Shown one piece after another: positions 1 to 63,284 of a DNA stretch of 64,000 nucleotides (position 1 is the stretch's first letter; each line of letters opens with the position of its first letter). Source of the DNA: Aselliscus stoliczkanus (taxonomy: Eukaryota > Chordata > Mammalia > Chiroptera > Hipposideridae); NCBI GenBank assembly GCA_033961575.1, contig CM066739.1, positions 71,052,559-71,116,558 of the forward strand, written 5' to 3'. The notes below the pieces were generated by a model. That model did not search any database. It was not told the DNA's origin and saw only the letters and a list, made by a program, of their open reading frames with translations. The translations under genes were made by a program, and so were the position numbers.

Positions 1-464
1 TGAGTGGAGGTCCTGTATAGTTGAAACAAACTTAATTACCATTTTAACTTTCTGGGTTTTAATTTGGGTACAATTTGCAATGTTGTCTCTGTAAGAAAAT
101 GTATTCTGAATTCCAAATTTGTATATGAGCTTCAGGAACACAATGCATTTGTAATTATTGTAGTAATTGTTTTGACTTATTTTTAAAAAGCCAAACAAAA
201 CCCAAAATTCAGTGGATGGTTTATTTGCAACATCAGTAATTGAGTGATATGTGCAAATTTATGATTAAATTCACTTACAAAATGAGAATTAATGGTATTG
301 AGAATGGTAAGAATTTTGTAGGATGGAACTCAATCTGAAATTAATGTGTTAGAACAGTTATCTAACCATGTTAAGCTGCAGTCTTTTTAAATTATGTGTA
401 ATTATCTGTATACAGACTAACCAACATTTTGAGTGCAAAATCATACTTTTCAACTAATTTAATC

Positions 465-575
465 ACCACAATTTTAAGAGATTATTATCATTTCCAATTT
501 TACCAGAGGAAACTGAGGCATAGTGAATTAAGTAATTTGCCTTAGGTCACATGGGGACCTCAGGCATTCTAACAC
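465..575 (-). repeat. MIR SINE fragment
   Basis: Contains gaggaaactgaggca followed by the aggtcaca block, the reverse complement of the MIR core and tRNA-related consensus (cctcagtttcctc / tgtgacctt). Old, diverged. Confidence 0.7.
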
Positions 576-2199
576 CTGACTTCCACTTTTAATGTCTACA
601 TTTATACTAAACTTTTGTATTCAAAGCCTTACAAATCTTTAGATTTTTCAAGGTTTTCCAAAAAAAATTTACTTAAAAGTAAATAACGCTTATGCATTTA
701 GTAGTTACAATTTCTAGAAGTTGCAATGTATAGCTAATCTTGTATTTTTGAAAATTCAATATAAGGTAACACAAGTCAGATGCCATCATCCTAGACTTAA
801 GGACATCTGCATTGCACAAAGTAGAAAAACTACTTCTGTCACCTGAACATTTGTACTATCAGAATTATTCTGAGCAGCCTGCCTCTAGAAAAACACAAGA
901 CAAATGAGAGCGGGCTCGGTATTCACAAAACTGAGGTTGAGATCCTTCACTTCTCTGACCCTACTTCAACTTTTATCCCGTGAGGATCACAGCCATTTTA
1001 CAAAGTTGTTGTGAGACATAATTATTAATAAGGTCTTCCCAGATGTATGAGTCATAAATTCTGCCTGTCTCTGACTTAATCTGAGTGTATAAAACGGAAA
1101 TCCGAATGTCCATCTCACAGACGTAAGGTTTGAGAAAACATGTGGACACACTTTGTAAAATGTATAACTTTCCACCAGTGTTTTAAGTAGCTGAGCCATA
1201 ACTCAGGTGAGTGGTGGTAAGGTGCTAGATTTAGGTCCTCAGGCTTTTCTAATTAGAATTACCTGGTGCCTGGAGGGCACTCCAAGCTGTTCTCAATGTT
1301 CCCATCAGGGAAGCTAAGCGTCAAGCCCCTACCATCCTATTGCATGAACAGAAGTGGGAGGGAGGGCAGAGCTCAACTATCCTCAACTGCCAACTAAAGT
1401 ACCTAGTGACTTCCTGAAGAAATAATTGTATCCTTTCCCAACCACAAGAGAAATATGAAATATATGCCAATGATCCTACAGCTTATGCCTGTGGTATAAT
1501 AATTGATCATACTTTATCTCCCAGTAAATTACTTTCAAGACACACTGCTGTAGCCTGAATGACTTTGGAAGAACTTGGAAATTATAAGATCAGTGTTCAG
1601 CAGTTAGAAGTCTCTGTGGACTCAAACCCCTAGGAAGACGGGCTCCTGGGAAGATGGGTCCTGACTTCTTTCCAGGTTCTGATAAATCTAGGAAAATCTG
1701 ATAGTTTCAACAAAATATACTTAATTGGGGTCAAATGAGAAAAGTCACAAATAAATCTAGGTTAACCAAATAAAGGTTAGTGTGGGGTAAGGAAGGTTTG
1801 AAGGGGTGACTCAGGAAATCAGGCTCCATTAAAATGTTGAGTTGTATTCCCTTCTCATTGCAGATGCAGTCCTTTTTGTTCTCTTGTTAATTCCCCAAAA
1901 CACAAAGCCATCTCAGTTCCTGTAGAATATTCAAGAAGAAAGATCTGTCTCAGCCAAGGCTCTCATTGTACAGGTGAGAATCAGATTCCTAGACCTATGG
2001 AGCTTGGTCTCTTTCCCCACCTGATTTGTCAGCTGGGATCTGAGACACAACTGGTTTATCAGGTACTTCAGAATTGGGATTAGAGCATATTTATTTTTCA
2101 TCTTATGTGCAGCTTAGTTCATAGTACATGAGTATTGTTAGCTCGAGGAAAAGGATATTTAATGTCCTGGCTGTCCATTTATAAGGCTGTGAACGATTC

Positions 2200-2890
2200 C
2201 CTACGATTATGAAAATAGAAGGCATGGCAAGTCGTTCCTCTAACAAGGAACAGCAGCTGCAGTCCACCCAGGAAAAGATGAAGATGCTTTCAAGGACCCA
2301 TGGAATTACCCAGGCAGACCTTCTGAGTGGAATTTTCCAGAAACTGGGGACAGCCAATAAAGCTGATGGCCTGTCCCAGCACCATCTACTCGGGGCCATG
2401 CCCTTGAGCACATGGCAGCCTTGGGGTGATTTATGGTAAGATTATTGCACCAGATCACAACCCCTGAGCAGCTGATACAGGAGGCAAGTCAGGAGATCAG
2501 CTTTCAGAAGATGAATCCTAAGTAGCTTAATAGTACTGAAGCATGATCCAACAATAGAGGCCACCTTGCAAAGAACAATTTTAAATATAAATGAGAGTAC
2601 TGGTCAGGGTTTACACATCAACCCAAACCAAAAGCCAAGAGCAAATGATCTTTTACGAGCTCATGTCCTGGAAAGCTTTTTTTACCCTGAATTAAGGACA
2701 CAAGGACTTGTTCCAAAGTTTTCAGATTTGCTATGGCTCGTAATGCCTGCACATTTTCAAAACCCTGTCACCAAAATGAGATGGAAAATACCACACTCTC
2801 GCATCCTTGCTGATACGATTCAATGAGGAAACACAATGTGCGGGGCACTGGCTGGACATGGTGTATTCCCATATGATCTTCTTGACCCAT
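2200..2890 (+). pseudogene. Possible decayed processed pseudogene, source gene not identified
   Basis: Two open stretches on the plus strand in different frames (2209-2439 and 2566-2826) read like ordinary globular or linker protein, not repeat: for example LSRTHGITQADLLSGIFQKL and ILNINESTGQGLHINPNQKP. Between them a shifted frame continues plausibly (PEQLIQEASQEISFQKM), suggesting one protein broken by frameshifts and stops. I do not recognise the parent. No clear poly-A tail or target duplication was found, so an old exon remnant or chance cannot be excluded. Confidence 0.35.
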
Positions 2891-3054
2891 ATTCCAAACC
2901 ATGTCTTTTAACACAACTGACTATGTTCACCACATGTACTAGTATCACTTGTCAAAACTGTTTTACTGTTGTAAGAGGTTGTTGAAGTTGGCAAGAAATG
3001 GTACCTGCACTCATACTGCAAGTACCTAAGGAATCATACTAAGGAATCATTTGC

Positions 3055-3803
3055 ACAGAATACACAAGTGATTTTATTAGAAAAAAAATGCCATATTTAA
3101 ATACAAGATCACCATTTGTGAAAATGCACACGTTTCAAGACACAAGTTGGTCTTGAAAAAAACCATCACAATGACAGAAAACTTGATACAGTACACCTCA
3201 GAGGAGGCTGCAACCCAACTAAGTGGAAATAAACACACAAGTCCCCCCACCACACACACAAATATGTACAGGTCGTACAAGCAAAGGTTTAGAGAACACG
3301 GGGGAAGAGAAGGACGAATACACCCATGTGTGTACACGTGGGCGTGTTTCCTTAAAAATATACCATGGTTCTCCTTCATTTTACTCAGCTCGAAGAACTT
3401 CTCCATCTAAAACTGTCTTGTGCTAACACTACACACAGGCATGAACATAAAGAACAAAAGTTGACATTTTCCTGGGAGCTGTTAATTGGAAGTATAAAAT
3501 GTGTTTTGCCTCTTTTTAGTGTGAAATCCACACATAAACGGAAGTTATTATATAACGCTTGCCACTTAGCGGAACATTACCCAAGAGCTTTCTACAGGAC
3601 TGTTTACATTACCAAAGAGGGCTGTCAATGATTTTCTAATGCTTATAATGGGAGGTCCAAAAAAGTACAACGTATTGAGATCAATAAGGAATGTTTTCTT
3701 CCCACTGATCATCTGCTGCCCGACTAACGCCAGGCCCCTGGAGGCGCCCCGCTTTCTATTCAACTACTGCCACCAGCCAGGGGCCTGACACACGACATCT
3801 CCT
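3055..3803 (-). other. CENPF: CENPF 3'UTR
   Basis: Sequence downstream of the stop runs without a recognisable repeat to an AATAAA hexamer read on the minus strand at 3078-3073. The length of about 750 nt is reasonable for this gene. The cleavage site near 3055 is inferred from the usual 10-30 nt spacing; no transcript evidence is available. Confidence 0.65.
3073..3078 (-). promoter_or_regulatory. CENPF polyadenylation signal AATAAA
   Basis: Plus-strand tttatt is AATAAA on the minus strand, about 725 nt past the CENPF stop codon. It is the first canonical hexamer I picked out with a plausible downstream context. Confidence 0.6.
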
Positions 3804-55078
<51,275 letters not shown>

Positions 55079-55119
55079 TTTGCTCTCCTTTCTTTATTAT
55101 TCAAACATCTGTCAATAAG

Positions 55120-57689
55120 CTGAAAAGAGTCAGACTGTTGGTTTTATTACAGCAAAAGAAACAAAGCCTCAGAGACTATGGAGTCTACAGAACCACCCCT
55201 AAGAATCAAGTATGAAAACTTCACATTTCAAAAGATAACGAAGTCTAACATCTATCTTCTCCATCCTCTGAAAGGTGACTACCAGTAACTCTGTGAACTA
55301 CATATTATGCTTGTTTGGGGTCCCCTTGCTTTGTGTTTTTCTTATTTCTCATTTTTTTTACTTCCTATTTATAGGGCTACCTGCCTTCTACTGCTCAGGG
55401 TTTTGTTTCCATTATACAAAACATGGATATTTTGCCATAAGGTTTCTGGTAAAATAGGTCCTATAAACAAATAAAACTCATGGCAAGTTCTTTTGCAAAT
55501 GCTCCTTTGCCCTGGTCAGGTGCTTAATTCCCACTGGCTCTTTCTTCCTCTTCCTCTGGGAAGCCTTCCCTGGGGAGATCCATAATCCTGTCCTATCTCC
55601 TGGTCTTGGTCTCTCAGGGCACAGGTACTCCAGGCTCAGGTACTCCGCTGCCTTCCAAGTAGTTCTCATTTGTTGAATTAATGCGTGAATGAAGCAAGAA
55701 TGAATGCCATATTAGTACTAGAATCATTACATAATGTGGCCAAGTCATGCTCTGGACAGACCTTGACCAGGAAACAGATGGACAGCCTCAGGGATTCAGG
55801 TCCCAGCTCAGCCACCTACAAAATGTGTGACCTTGAACATGTTGTTTAACTGCTCTGTGCCTTGATTTCCTCATTTGCAAAATGGGGATAATAGTGGTGG
55901 CAGCTTCTGAAAGCCTTAGAAGGGTTATCTCCCTTCTGTAGATGTTAGCGATCATATTAATCCTTGAAAACACTTTTTCGTATCTATATTTCAGCCTATG
56001 GTGCCAAGAGGAAAGTGGGCTACCTCTTTTTCTGCCACTTCTTAGGAAATTTAAATCAGCTAGGAGAAAAAGCATGGCAATTATTCTATTACTCAATAGC
56101 CTTTAGCCCTTAAGTGAAAGAAAAACTGTTCATTTTCCAGTTATTCTGGCAACGAGAGAATTCACTTTTCACTAAATGAAGTCCACAACCATTTTAGTGT
56201 TTTGTTTCAAACGACTTTATCAATGAAATTTTTTATCAGAACTAATCAACAGTTGATGAAAACACTCAGAATGATAAAAAAAAAAAAGCTTTCCAAAAAC
56301 TAAGAGAGCGAAGCAAAAGTCCTGGAAAACATAATTTGGATATCGTGCTTTGGAAAGCTGTGGTTTTTTTTTCTGCCAGCTTAACTTTTTTGTTTCCAGA
56401 TGTCAGTTCTTTGAACACAAGCATCTTAAACTCCCCTCTTATTTGCCCAAAAACTATTGAAGGGAGTCTCAAGCCTCTCCGCCAACCCAAGGACAATTCA
56501 CACCGTCCCAACAGGCTGCTGCATCCACTCCAATCTAGCGTACTCCTTCGGGGTGGGATCACAGGACCCCAGAGACACACCACTATAGCTGACCTCGAGG
56601 ATCCTGCCCGTCACTGAAATCATGACATCAACTGCATAGCCAATCAAATATAAAAAGGAACACCTGAGAAAGATAGAGATGAAAGAAACAAACAGAAGGC
56701 TGGAAGTTTCCATTCCAGTCTAAGCGCCATAAACAAGTGGTTCAAGCAATTGTCAGACAGAAGCTAATTTTGATTAAAGCATACTTTTGACTGATGAAAG
56801 CATCAACCATAAACAAATCTGTATGGAGCTACTGGGGCAAAAGGGGGGGGGGGAGTAAACCTTAAAAGATACAAGGTGCAAAGCATGGAAAGTGGGGGTT
56901 GGGGGCGGGGCGGAGCCGGGGGCGGAGCCGAGAGGTGCTGAAGAAAAGCCCTGGAAGTCAAGGTTCCTGCAAGGAGGATTTGCAGGACTCCGATCCTTTC
57001 CAGAACACTCTTCATGCCCCAATCACCCAGCCCTGTAAGGTCCCCGAGGGAGCTCCCGTGGGACTCGCCCGCACCCAGCACGGCGGGCCCGTTTCCACTC
57101 CTTCCCTTGAACATCATCTCCCAGCGCCCCGACCAGCCCGAGTCCCTGCCTACGGTGTCGCAGAGCCTGAGAATGAGACCCCTGCCCGGCACCTCCACGA
57201 CGCGCGCAAGCATAGGGCTCCGGTTATTTACTTCTGGGTCCGCATCACACAGCAAAGCCGGGCACACAGACGCTTCCAAGTGGAAGGCACGAAAGAAGTG
57301 CTCTCGCCACCCAGAGACACAGCGACCCGCCGCCCCGACCAAACGCCCAGCTCGCATCTCCTCCGCGCAACCAAGGACCGATGTCCGCATTCCAAACCGG
57401 AGCCACGGGGTGTCTGGGCCTGGACAGCGGCTCGCAAATACCCCATCTCCCATCATTGTATACCTTACGGAGTTGGAAACCGATCCCCCCACGCGCGACC
57501 TCGTGACTTAGCAGGGTCTCCTAGCGCGAGCGCAACTCGACTGGGCCCAGCGTTCTCCAGTCGGGTCAGCTGGGAGGGGGCGGGGAGGGCCGCCCCACCA
57601 GCATCCCCGCCCACGAGCCTCCGGCAGAAGGCCAGCGACTCAGCGCCCCACGCACGTTGCCCGAGCCGGGGCCCAGGCAGGATGCTCAC
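55120..57689 (-). other. CENPF intron 1
   Basis: 2.6 kb. Holds an MIR fragment (55788-55960, plus sense). The portion above 56.9 kb is the CpG island. No separate gene is supported. Confidence 0.75.
55788..55960 (+). repeat. MIR SINE fragment
   Basis: 'cagctcagccacctacaaaa', 'gtgtgaccttgaacatgttg' and 'tcatttgcaaaatggggata' follow the MIR consensus in sense order. Confidence 0.85.
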
Positions 57690-57790
57690 CTGGCCCCGCG
57701 GGGAAGGAACGCAACCCCTAAGCGTGTCGGGTTCCGGGGCAGCCTCCGCCGCTGCGAGCCCAGGTTCCAATTCAAACTGCCCGCGGCCGC
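57690..57790 (-). other. CENPF: CENPF exon 1, non-coding 5'UTR (5' end approximate)
   Basis: On the minus strand a strong donor (gggccag|gtgagc) lies at 57689/57690 inside the CpG island, just downstream of the CHR/CCAAT promoter block. No ATG of CENPF lies here; the start codon is in exon 2. The 3' end of the exon is well defined by the donor. The transcription start is not visible from sequence and is set only roughly from the position of the CHR element. Placement is inference from human gene structure (non-coding exon 1, ATG in exon 2). Confidence 0.6.
57771..57776 (-). promoter_or_regulatory. CHR element (TTTGAA) of the CENPF promoter
   Basis: Minus strand reads gcgggcagTTTGAAttgg. TTTGAA is the canonical cell-cycle genes homology region bound by the DREAM and MuvB-B-MYB/FOXM1 complexes, and a CG-rich CDE-like hexamer sits just 5' of it. 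It lies about 80 nt upstream of the exon 1 donor, so it is near the transcription start. CENPF is a known G2/M DREAM target, which supports function; binding itself is inference. Confidence 0.7.
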
Positions 57791-57845
57791 CACCCGTTTT
57801 TTGATTCGCCCGCTTCCGGTTCCGGCCAGACGCGCCTCCCAGCCT

Positions 57846-57911
57846 ATTGGTCCCTGGAAGCAGCGGCGGGCCAATCCGCGCCCGCGCACTCGCACTGCCG
57901 CCTTTGATTGG
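57846..57911 (-). promoter_or_regulatory. Three CCAAT boxes (NF-Y type) upstream of CHR
   Basis: CCAAT pentamers lie at 57846-57850 (minus strand), 57871-57875 (plus strand) and 57907-57911 (minus strand). Starts are 25 and 36 nt apart. Multiple NF-Y sites 25-36 nt apart upstream of a CHR are typical of G2/M-expressed promoters. Confidence 0.65.
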
Positions 57912-60900
57912 TGGTTTCGGATGGATTTAAAAATCAAGTCCTCACCACCTCAGATGCTGGCTCCGGAGTTAGGGAGGTGGGGGTTTTTTGTCGTTGGGAG
58001 GGGGCGGAGACCACGTGCTTCTGCGGAGGCTGAAGGAAGCTTTAAACCGCCGTTTCCGCAAAAACCTAGGCTTGGGATGGCTCGGGTGGTCTATCGCCTA
58101 GAGCCAGCGAGCGAGTGCTCTCTGGTGAAAACCTTTAATACTGCACGTGCGTGTCTACTTATTTGTTAAATATGTACTTTAGGGCGTAGATACTGGGTGC
58201 TGTGCTTGCTATGCATTCTTCATCCAGTGTCATTCTTAACAAGTCTTTCCAGCAAGTTTCCTAGTTATAATATCTAAAAAGTAACTGAGGCACCTAGAAA
58301 CTGTGTAATTTGAAATTAAACGTAAAACATGAAGGCCCTCTTAACTGCTGTCTCCCGCTGATCATTTTCTGAAGAGTGATTTAGGAACACTAGTTAGCTG
58401 AGATTCCACGGAAGGGCATTGTAGCCCAAACTGGATGTAATCTCTCCCTTTTATGCAGCCCACTGCTTTGTGCGTATTATGCACTTGTTTTATTTCCCTA
58501 TTCAACTAAAAAGAAGCTTCTAAAGGCAAAAGCAGGGGCGGCTGGTTAGCTCAGGAGGTTAGAGTGCAGTGCTCATAACACCAAGGTTGCCAGTTCGATT
58601 CCCACATGGGCTGCTGAGTTGCGCTCTCCACAACTGGATTGAAACAACTACTTGACTTGGAGCTTATGGGTCCCCAATAAAAAATTAAAAAATAAAATAA
58701 AAATAAAAAATAAAGGCAAAAGCAGGGCCAGCCGAGTGGCGCAGTGGTTGAGAGCTGGCTTGGGAGGCCAGCGACCCCGGTTTGGGTCCCACATGTGACT
58801 GCCACTGACACTGCCCTCAAAACAATAATGAATAAATAAATAAATAAAATAATAATAAAGGCAAGAGCAAAACAGAGAATTGTTCATATATCTGATGATG
58901 TTGTCCTCCTCTCTAAATTCCAAACTTTCCACAAACCTGTCTCTAACTTTCATTAAACGAATGCCACAGCCTAGACTTGTCCTGTCCCTGCCTTTCACTG
59001 AAATTCTACTCCTTCAATACCTAATTTGATTTTCTTCTAAAACCTCCCTATTTTCATCCACCCCTTAGAAATAATTATTTCCTGAAAATATAATGCTTAT
59101 ACATTATATTTGGATCTATGTCTCGCTACCCCATCAGACTCAAAAATTCCTGTAAAGTAACATCTGTTTTCATTAAGCCTTACATCTCTAGTAACTACCT
59201 ATATTTTGCACATAGTAATTTAAAAATAAGACCATCATGGCAAGTAAAACTACCATCTGGAGAAAAGCCCTGTGCTCCCCTCTCCTTGAATCCCTGAGGA
59301 AAAAGAGGAGGGAGCAGGTAGGGGAGAAGAACTTTTATTGGACACTGCCTTAATCAGTCTAGTATCTGATCATTCTGGGATTTCAACCAAATTCTGACTT
59401 CAACACCAATTATAGTTCCATTGCTTCCCTGTGTAATTAATCAACCATTTATTAGCTGCCTATGGAGAACATAGCTAGATAGACAGGTAATAGAGGATTT
59501 TCAAGGTTTGAATGAGAAGTTTACATTTACTATTCATTCATTCATTCCACAGATATCTATTGAGTGACACTGTATAGCCAAGCCTGTGCTACATTCTTCT
59601 ATAATAAACAATAAAGAAATACATTCACTTCTTGAACAAGGGTATCATGTGATAGAGACTATTCTAGCGACTTCTGTGATATTTCCATGACTTCAGTTTT
59701 ATGGTTCCCTCTGTTTTTCCCAGTTTTGTTTTTTGTTTTAAGGGCTGAAGGTGGTGAATCCCATTCAACCAAATGTAGATGTCTTTTGAGAGTCCATTTT
59801 CTGCTCTCTGCCCTTCTTTTTTTAAATCCAGTCTCTCACTGAGCCAGTCTACTTTCTCTGGACTGTTCATCCACCATCTCTACTTTCTGCCTATGAATCA
59901 GGTTCCAACACCAGGCAAATACATTAGACCAGCTGATGCTGGCCAAGGATGGGAAAAACCAGAATGGGTGATAGAGAAGAGAGTTGATGAATATGAGTCC
60001 TGGCTCAGGACCAGTTGTAATAGCAGGGACCATAGCTCATTTCACTAATTCTCCTGTACAGCCTATTTTGAGATTGTGGCCACCACATTGAAGGTACAAT
60101 GACAAAGTGAACTTAATACAAGGACAAGTGGATCTAAGCAGGGTAAAGTGTGTTCTCTAGCAAGTACTTTTATGACATCCCCTTGGCCCACCTTGATAGC
60201 AGCCACATCTGTCATATGTAGACTGTTCTGTGTGGGCTCTGACTCTTTCCACCTCAAGTGAAAGCCATGGATCACTCTAGCTCTTCAGTCCCAGGCTTTC
60301 TCCGAGGCTGAAGGAGCCTGCGAAGCCAGTCCACAAGAACAACCAGGAAATGTGGGGGCAGTTATAGCTTCCAGGGGCAATCCTCAATGATTGGGTCAGG
60401 AAACAGGAGATAAATAAATACCTTAGTGTTGCATCTTTCACATGGGTGATTCTGAGACATCCTGGCATCCACTGTCACAATTGTAAAATAGCACCTTCTA
60501 CTGCCTTTTCCTCCTTCCCTGTCTCGCTCTCCCTGCTCTCTACTTTGCTTCCTGGAATCATCACCCAAATAAGCTTCCATCTTTATCTCTGTCTCTGCTT
60601 TGGGGAGAGTTCAAACTAAACAGAAGGTGTCATACACATGATTTATTACTTTTGACAAGTGAAAAATCCATCTTGGTTTCCCAAATGTTTCAAAATCTTC
60701 TGTTATGTACATGGACCTCAGCTACCTCATCCTGTGAAATTAGAAGCGTCATCATAATGCCTTGTGCTGGTGGTTTTAGACCAGAGGTTTCTGGTAGATC
60801 AGGGTCATGTCTTCATCCTTGTTTTGTGTATATATCCGGGCTTCTTTTGACTACAGAACCATGAATTTAATACATTCTTTGGGACAAGAATGTCAAAACT

Positions 60901-63284
60901 TGATATTAAGGGACTTTTTTTAAATCTCTCTAGGAAAGAAAGGGGATAAATACTACATATTCAACATATATTAGTAAGATTACAAGAAAATAAATATCAA
61001 CATCTTGATATGCTTTGAGCAAACTGATTACGTACGATGTGGACACTACTCAGTGGTATGGACGAAAGCACAAGAAAAAAGATCTTAAACTTTGAAAAGT
61101 GTTTTCTAATCCCACCACTAGGTGATTCCCTATGCCTTGGGAAATCTTTAAAAATCACTACTGTACTACGTACCCGGACTTACTGCATTCTTTTCTAGCT
61201 TGCTCTGTCCTTTCTCTCAGTATATCTAACATTCTTGTTTACTCTCTTTAAAATAACATTTGCTTGTTTAAAGTGGAGGAAAATAACAGATAAAAGAATG
61301 GTCATTATCCTAATACTTATATAACCTTTCTTATTAACAAAATAATAAAAACACATGCACATGATAAGAAATTCCAAACATTCCGAAGATATAAAAGATG
61401 AATTTGGGAAAGCAGAGCAAACATGAGAGATCCACGAGACTACAATCCTTATTTTGTAGCTGAGATATTTCTAAAAATTTACTCAAGTTACAGGCCAAAA
61501 ACATGCAAATAATGAAAACAGTTTAATCAGACAAAACATCATCATTCTGGGATCAATTACCTTACAGAAATTCAAAACACATTCTTATAACACTTGCAAT
61601 AGTCATTTTTATGCAGTAAAGTTTTTATAGTTTTAAACTTTCAGTAGCATTTCCTAGAAAAAAATGTTTACCTGGTGCTTATTTCTTCTAAAGTATTAAA
61701 ATCAATGTTCATTATATTTTCTATTCTTTGTTTGGAAACCTGATTGTCAAAGAAAGTGGCTGGTACAGATCCAGGTTTCCAAAAAGACAATGATCTAGCC
61801 AAAAATAAATCTTCCCACTTTGCAATACAAGTTTCTCAAGGAGATGATAGTATTTATTACAACGTGACCAAATTTAAGTTCAATTCGTCTCTAGCTCACT
61901 TTCAATAATAGTTTTGATGCAGGTTAACCAGGAAACAAAGTGCACAATTCTCCCAACTTCTATGATCAGGTGTGTGACACCTTGGAATAAAAGATGAAGG
62001 AATTCTCTATAGTAGGAGTAAAACTTTAGTGTCCTGAAGAATATTACAGAAAGTTTTTCTAACATGCAAATTTGAGGCTGTCCGTAGTTCTAATTTAAAG
62101 GTTTGGGATGGAGTACAGAAATCCTTTTATGAGTCACCCTGTGGTCCATAGATGAGGTAAATATACTTCCTAGTTGATTTCTATTGTCCTGGCATCTGTC
62201 TGTTTTAACATGTGTCCCAGAGTTGTTGGTGGTGTTGCTTTTAACAGCATATTATTATTAACAGTTGTGTTAAAATAAGCCAAGATGGGTTTGGTAAATC
62301 ACTTTGTCCTTTCACATTCTACCATGGTCTTCTCCAAGGTTGTGTGAGATAATGGGCAGGAAACAGAGGTCAACACGTAACAAGTGGTTAAATCTGGACT
62401 ATCAGTGATAATCCCTCTTCTTCCAAACCTTTCTTGACACAGGAAACTAACTCCTCCACTTTAAGGACAGCATACAGGATGCTGGCTGATAAATTGTTTG
62501 CATATAGATGGCTTGGGACAAGGGATGTGAGAGAAATGTTTGTTGCTGCTGCCCCTAGTGGCCATCTGATGTACAAGTCACTTGAGCCTTAGACCAGAGC
62601 AGTGCCTGCAAGATGATGAAGCCATTAGTCAGCCAGTCGGCCAGTCCATGGAATCACTTAAAAGTGGGAAATTAGAAATTTGGTGAATGGGAAATAAACA
62701 TGGGAAGTGGGGGTAAGCATGCCTGTCATAGAACTTGATAGTAAACAATTCTGCTAAAATGGTTTTGTCATATTCTAGATAATATAATTCTACAACTATT
62801 TACTTTATTGTTTGTTTAATGAACCCTCTTAGCAGCAATGGGCTCAAGAAACAAACAAACAAACAAACATAAACAATGCATGTTTAGAGAAAAATTAATT
62901 ACACAATTTTCCTTTCTCAGTAAAGTTGATGATGACTATAGAATGTACATAAAATGTCTGCCAACATTTACCATTCATGATGGGACCTGTAGTAATGGAA
63001 ACCACAAGTCATAAATATACAATAGAGGCCCCAGAATTTACTTTAAACCTTGGACATTACTTTAAGGTTTTCTTAGACAAGTATGAAATATGAAGCAATA
63101 GCTATTAATTAATGTATTTGGTTTAATTAACAGAGCTCTGCAGACAGCTAAATGACTCCTTTTTTATCTATCCACAGATGCTTCAAATTAAAAATTCATT
63201 AACCCCAATAATCAATTTTTTTCATAAAAATCAAAATTTAAAAAGTTTATCTGACCTTACTGTGAATGCTATATAAATTCAGTT
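57912..63284. other. 5' intergenic DNA upstream of CENPF
   Basis: Apart from the promoter edge and the SINE pair at 58.5-58.9 kb I see no gene. An L2-like patch lies near 59525-59620. A stretch near 60480-60620 ('cccaaataagcttccatctt ... tctgctttggggag') resembles the 3' end of an old LTR or similar repeat, not firmly identified. 61-63.2 kb is AT-rich and unassigned. In human the next gene this way is PTPN14; none of its exons was recognised. Confidence 0.6.
58521..58869 (+). mobile_element. Two SINEs inserted in series at one site, three copies of the target repeat
   Basis: A VES-like SINE (58536-58710: 'ggctggttagctcaggaggt ... cataacaccaagg ... gacttggagcttatgggtcc' and A-rich tail) is followed by a short SINE (58726-58855). 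taaaggcaaaagcag is exact at 58521-58535 and 58711-58725, and a diverged copy (taaaggcaagagca) is at 58856-58869. Confidence 0.85.

Larger units (their letters stand above)
1..3054. other. 3' flank of CENPF, intergenic
   Basis: AT-rich sequence beyond the CENPF poly-A site. It holds an MIR remnant near 465-575 and the candidate pseudogene at 2.2-2.9 kb. I see no supported gene in the rest. Confidence 0.6.
56890..58010. promoter_or_regulatory. CpG island over CENPF exon 1 and proximal promoter
   Basis: This is the only long GC- and CpG-rich stretch in the window, with many CG dinucleotides and GC-box-like runs, set in AT-rich flanks. It spans the start of intron 1, exon 1 and the CCAAT/CHR promoter. 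Long ORFs on both strands here are expected from high GC and low stop-codon frequency. Confidence 0.85.

Noticed and set aside
56803..57492. 229-codon minus-strand ORF in the CpG island
   Set aside because: Lies in CENPF intron 1, has no similarity I recognise, and high GC makes long ORFs likely by chance.
60480..60620. Possible ERV LTR 3' end
   Set aside because: Only a short stretch resembles a repeat end; no boundaries, duplication or second LTR were found, so it is mentioned only in the intergenic entry.
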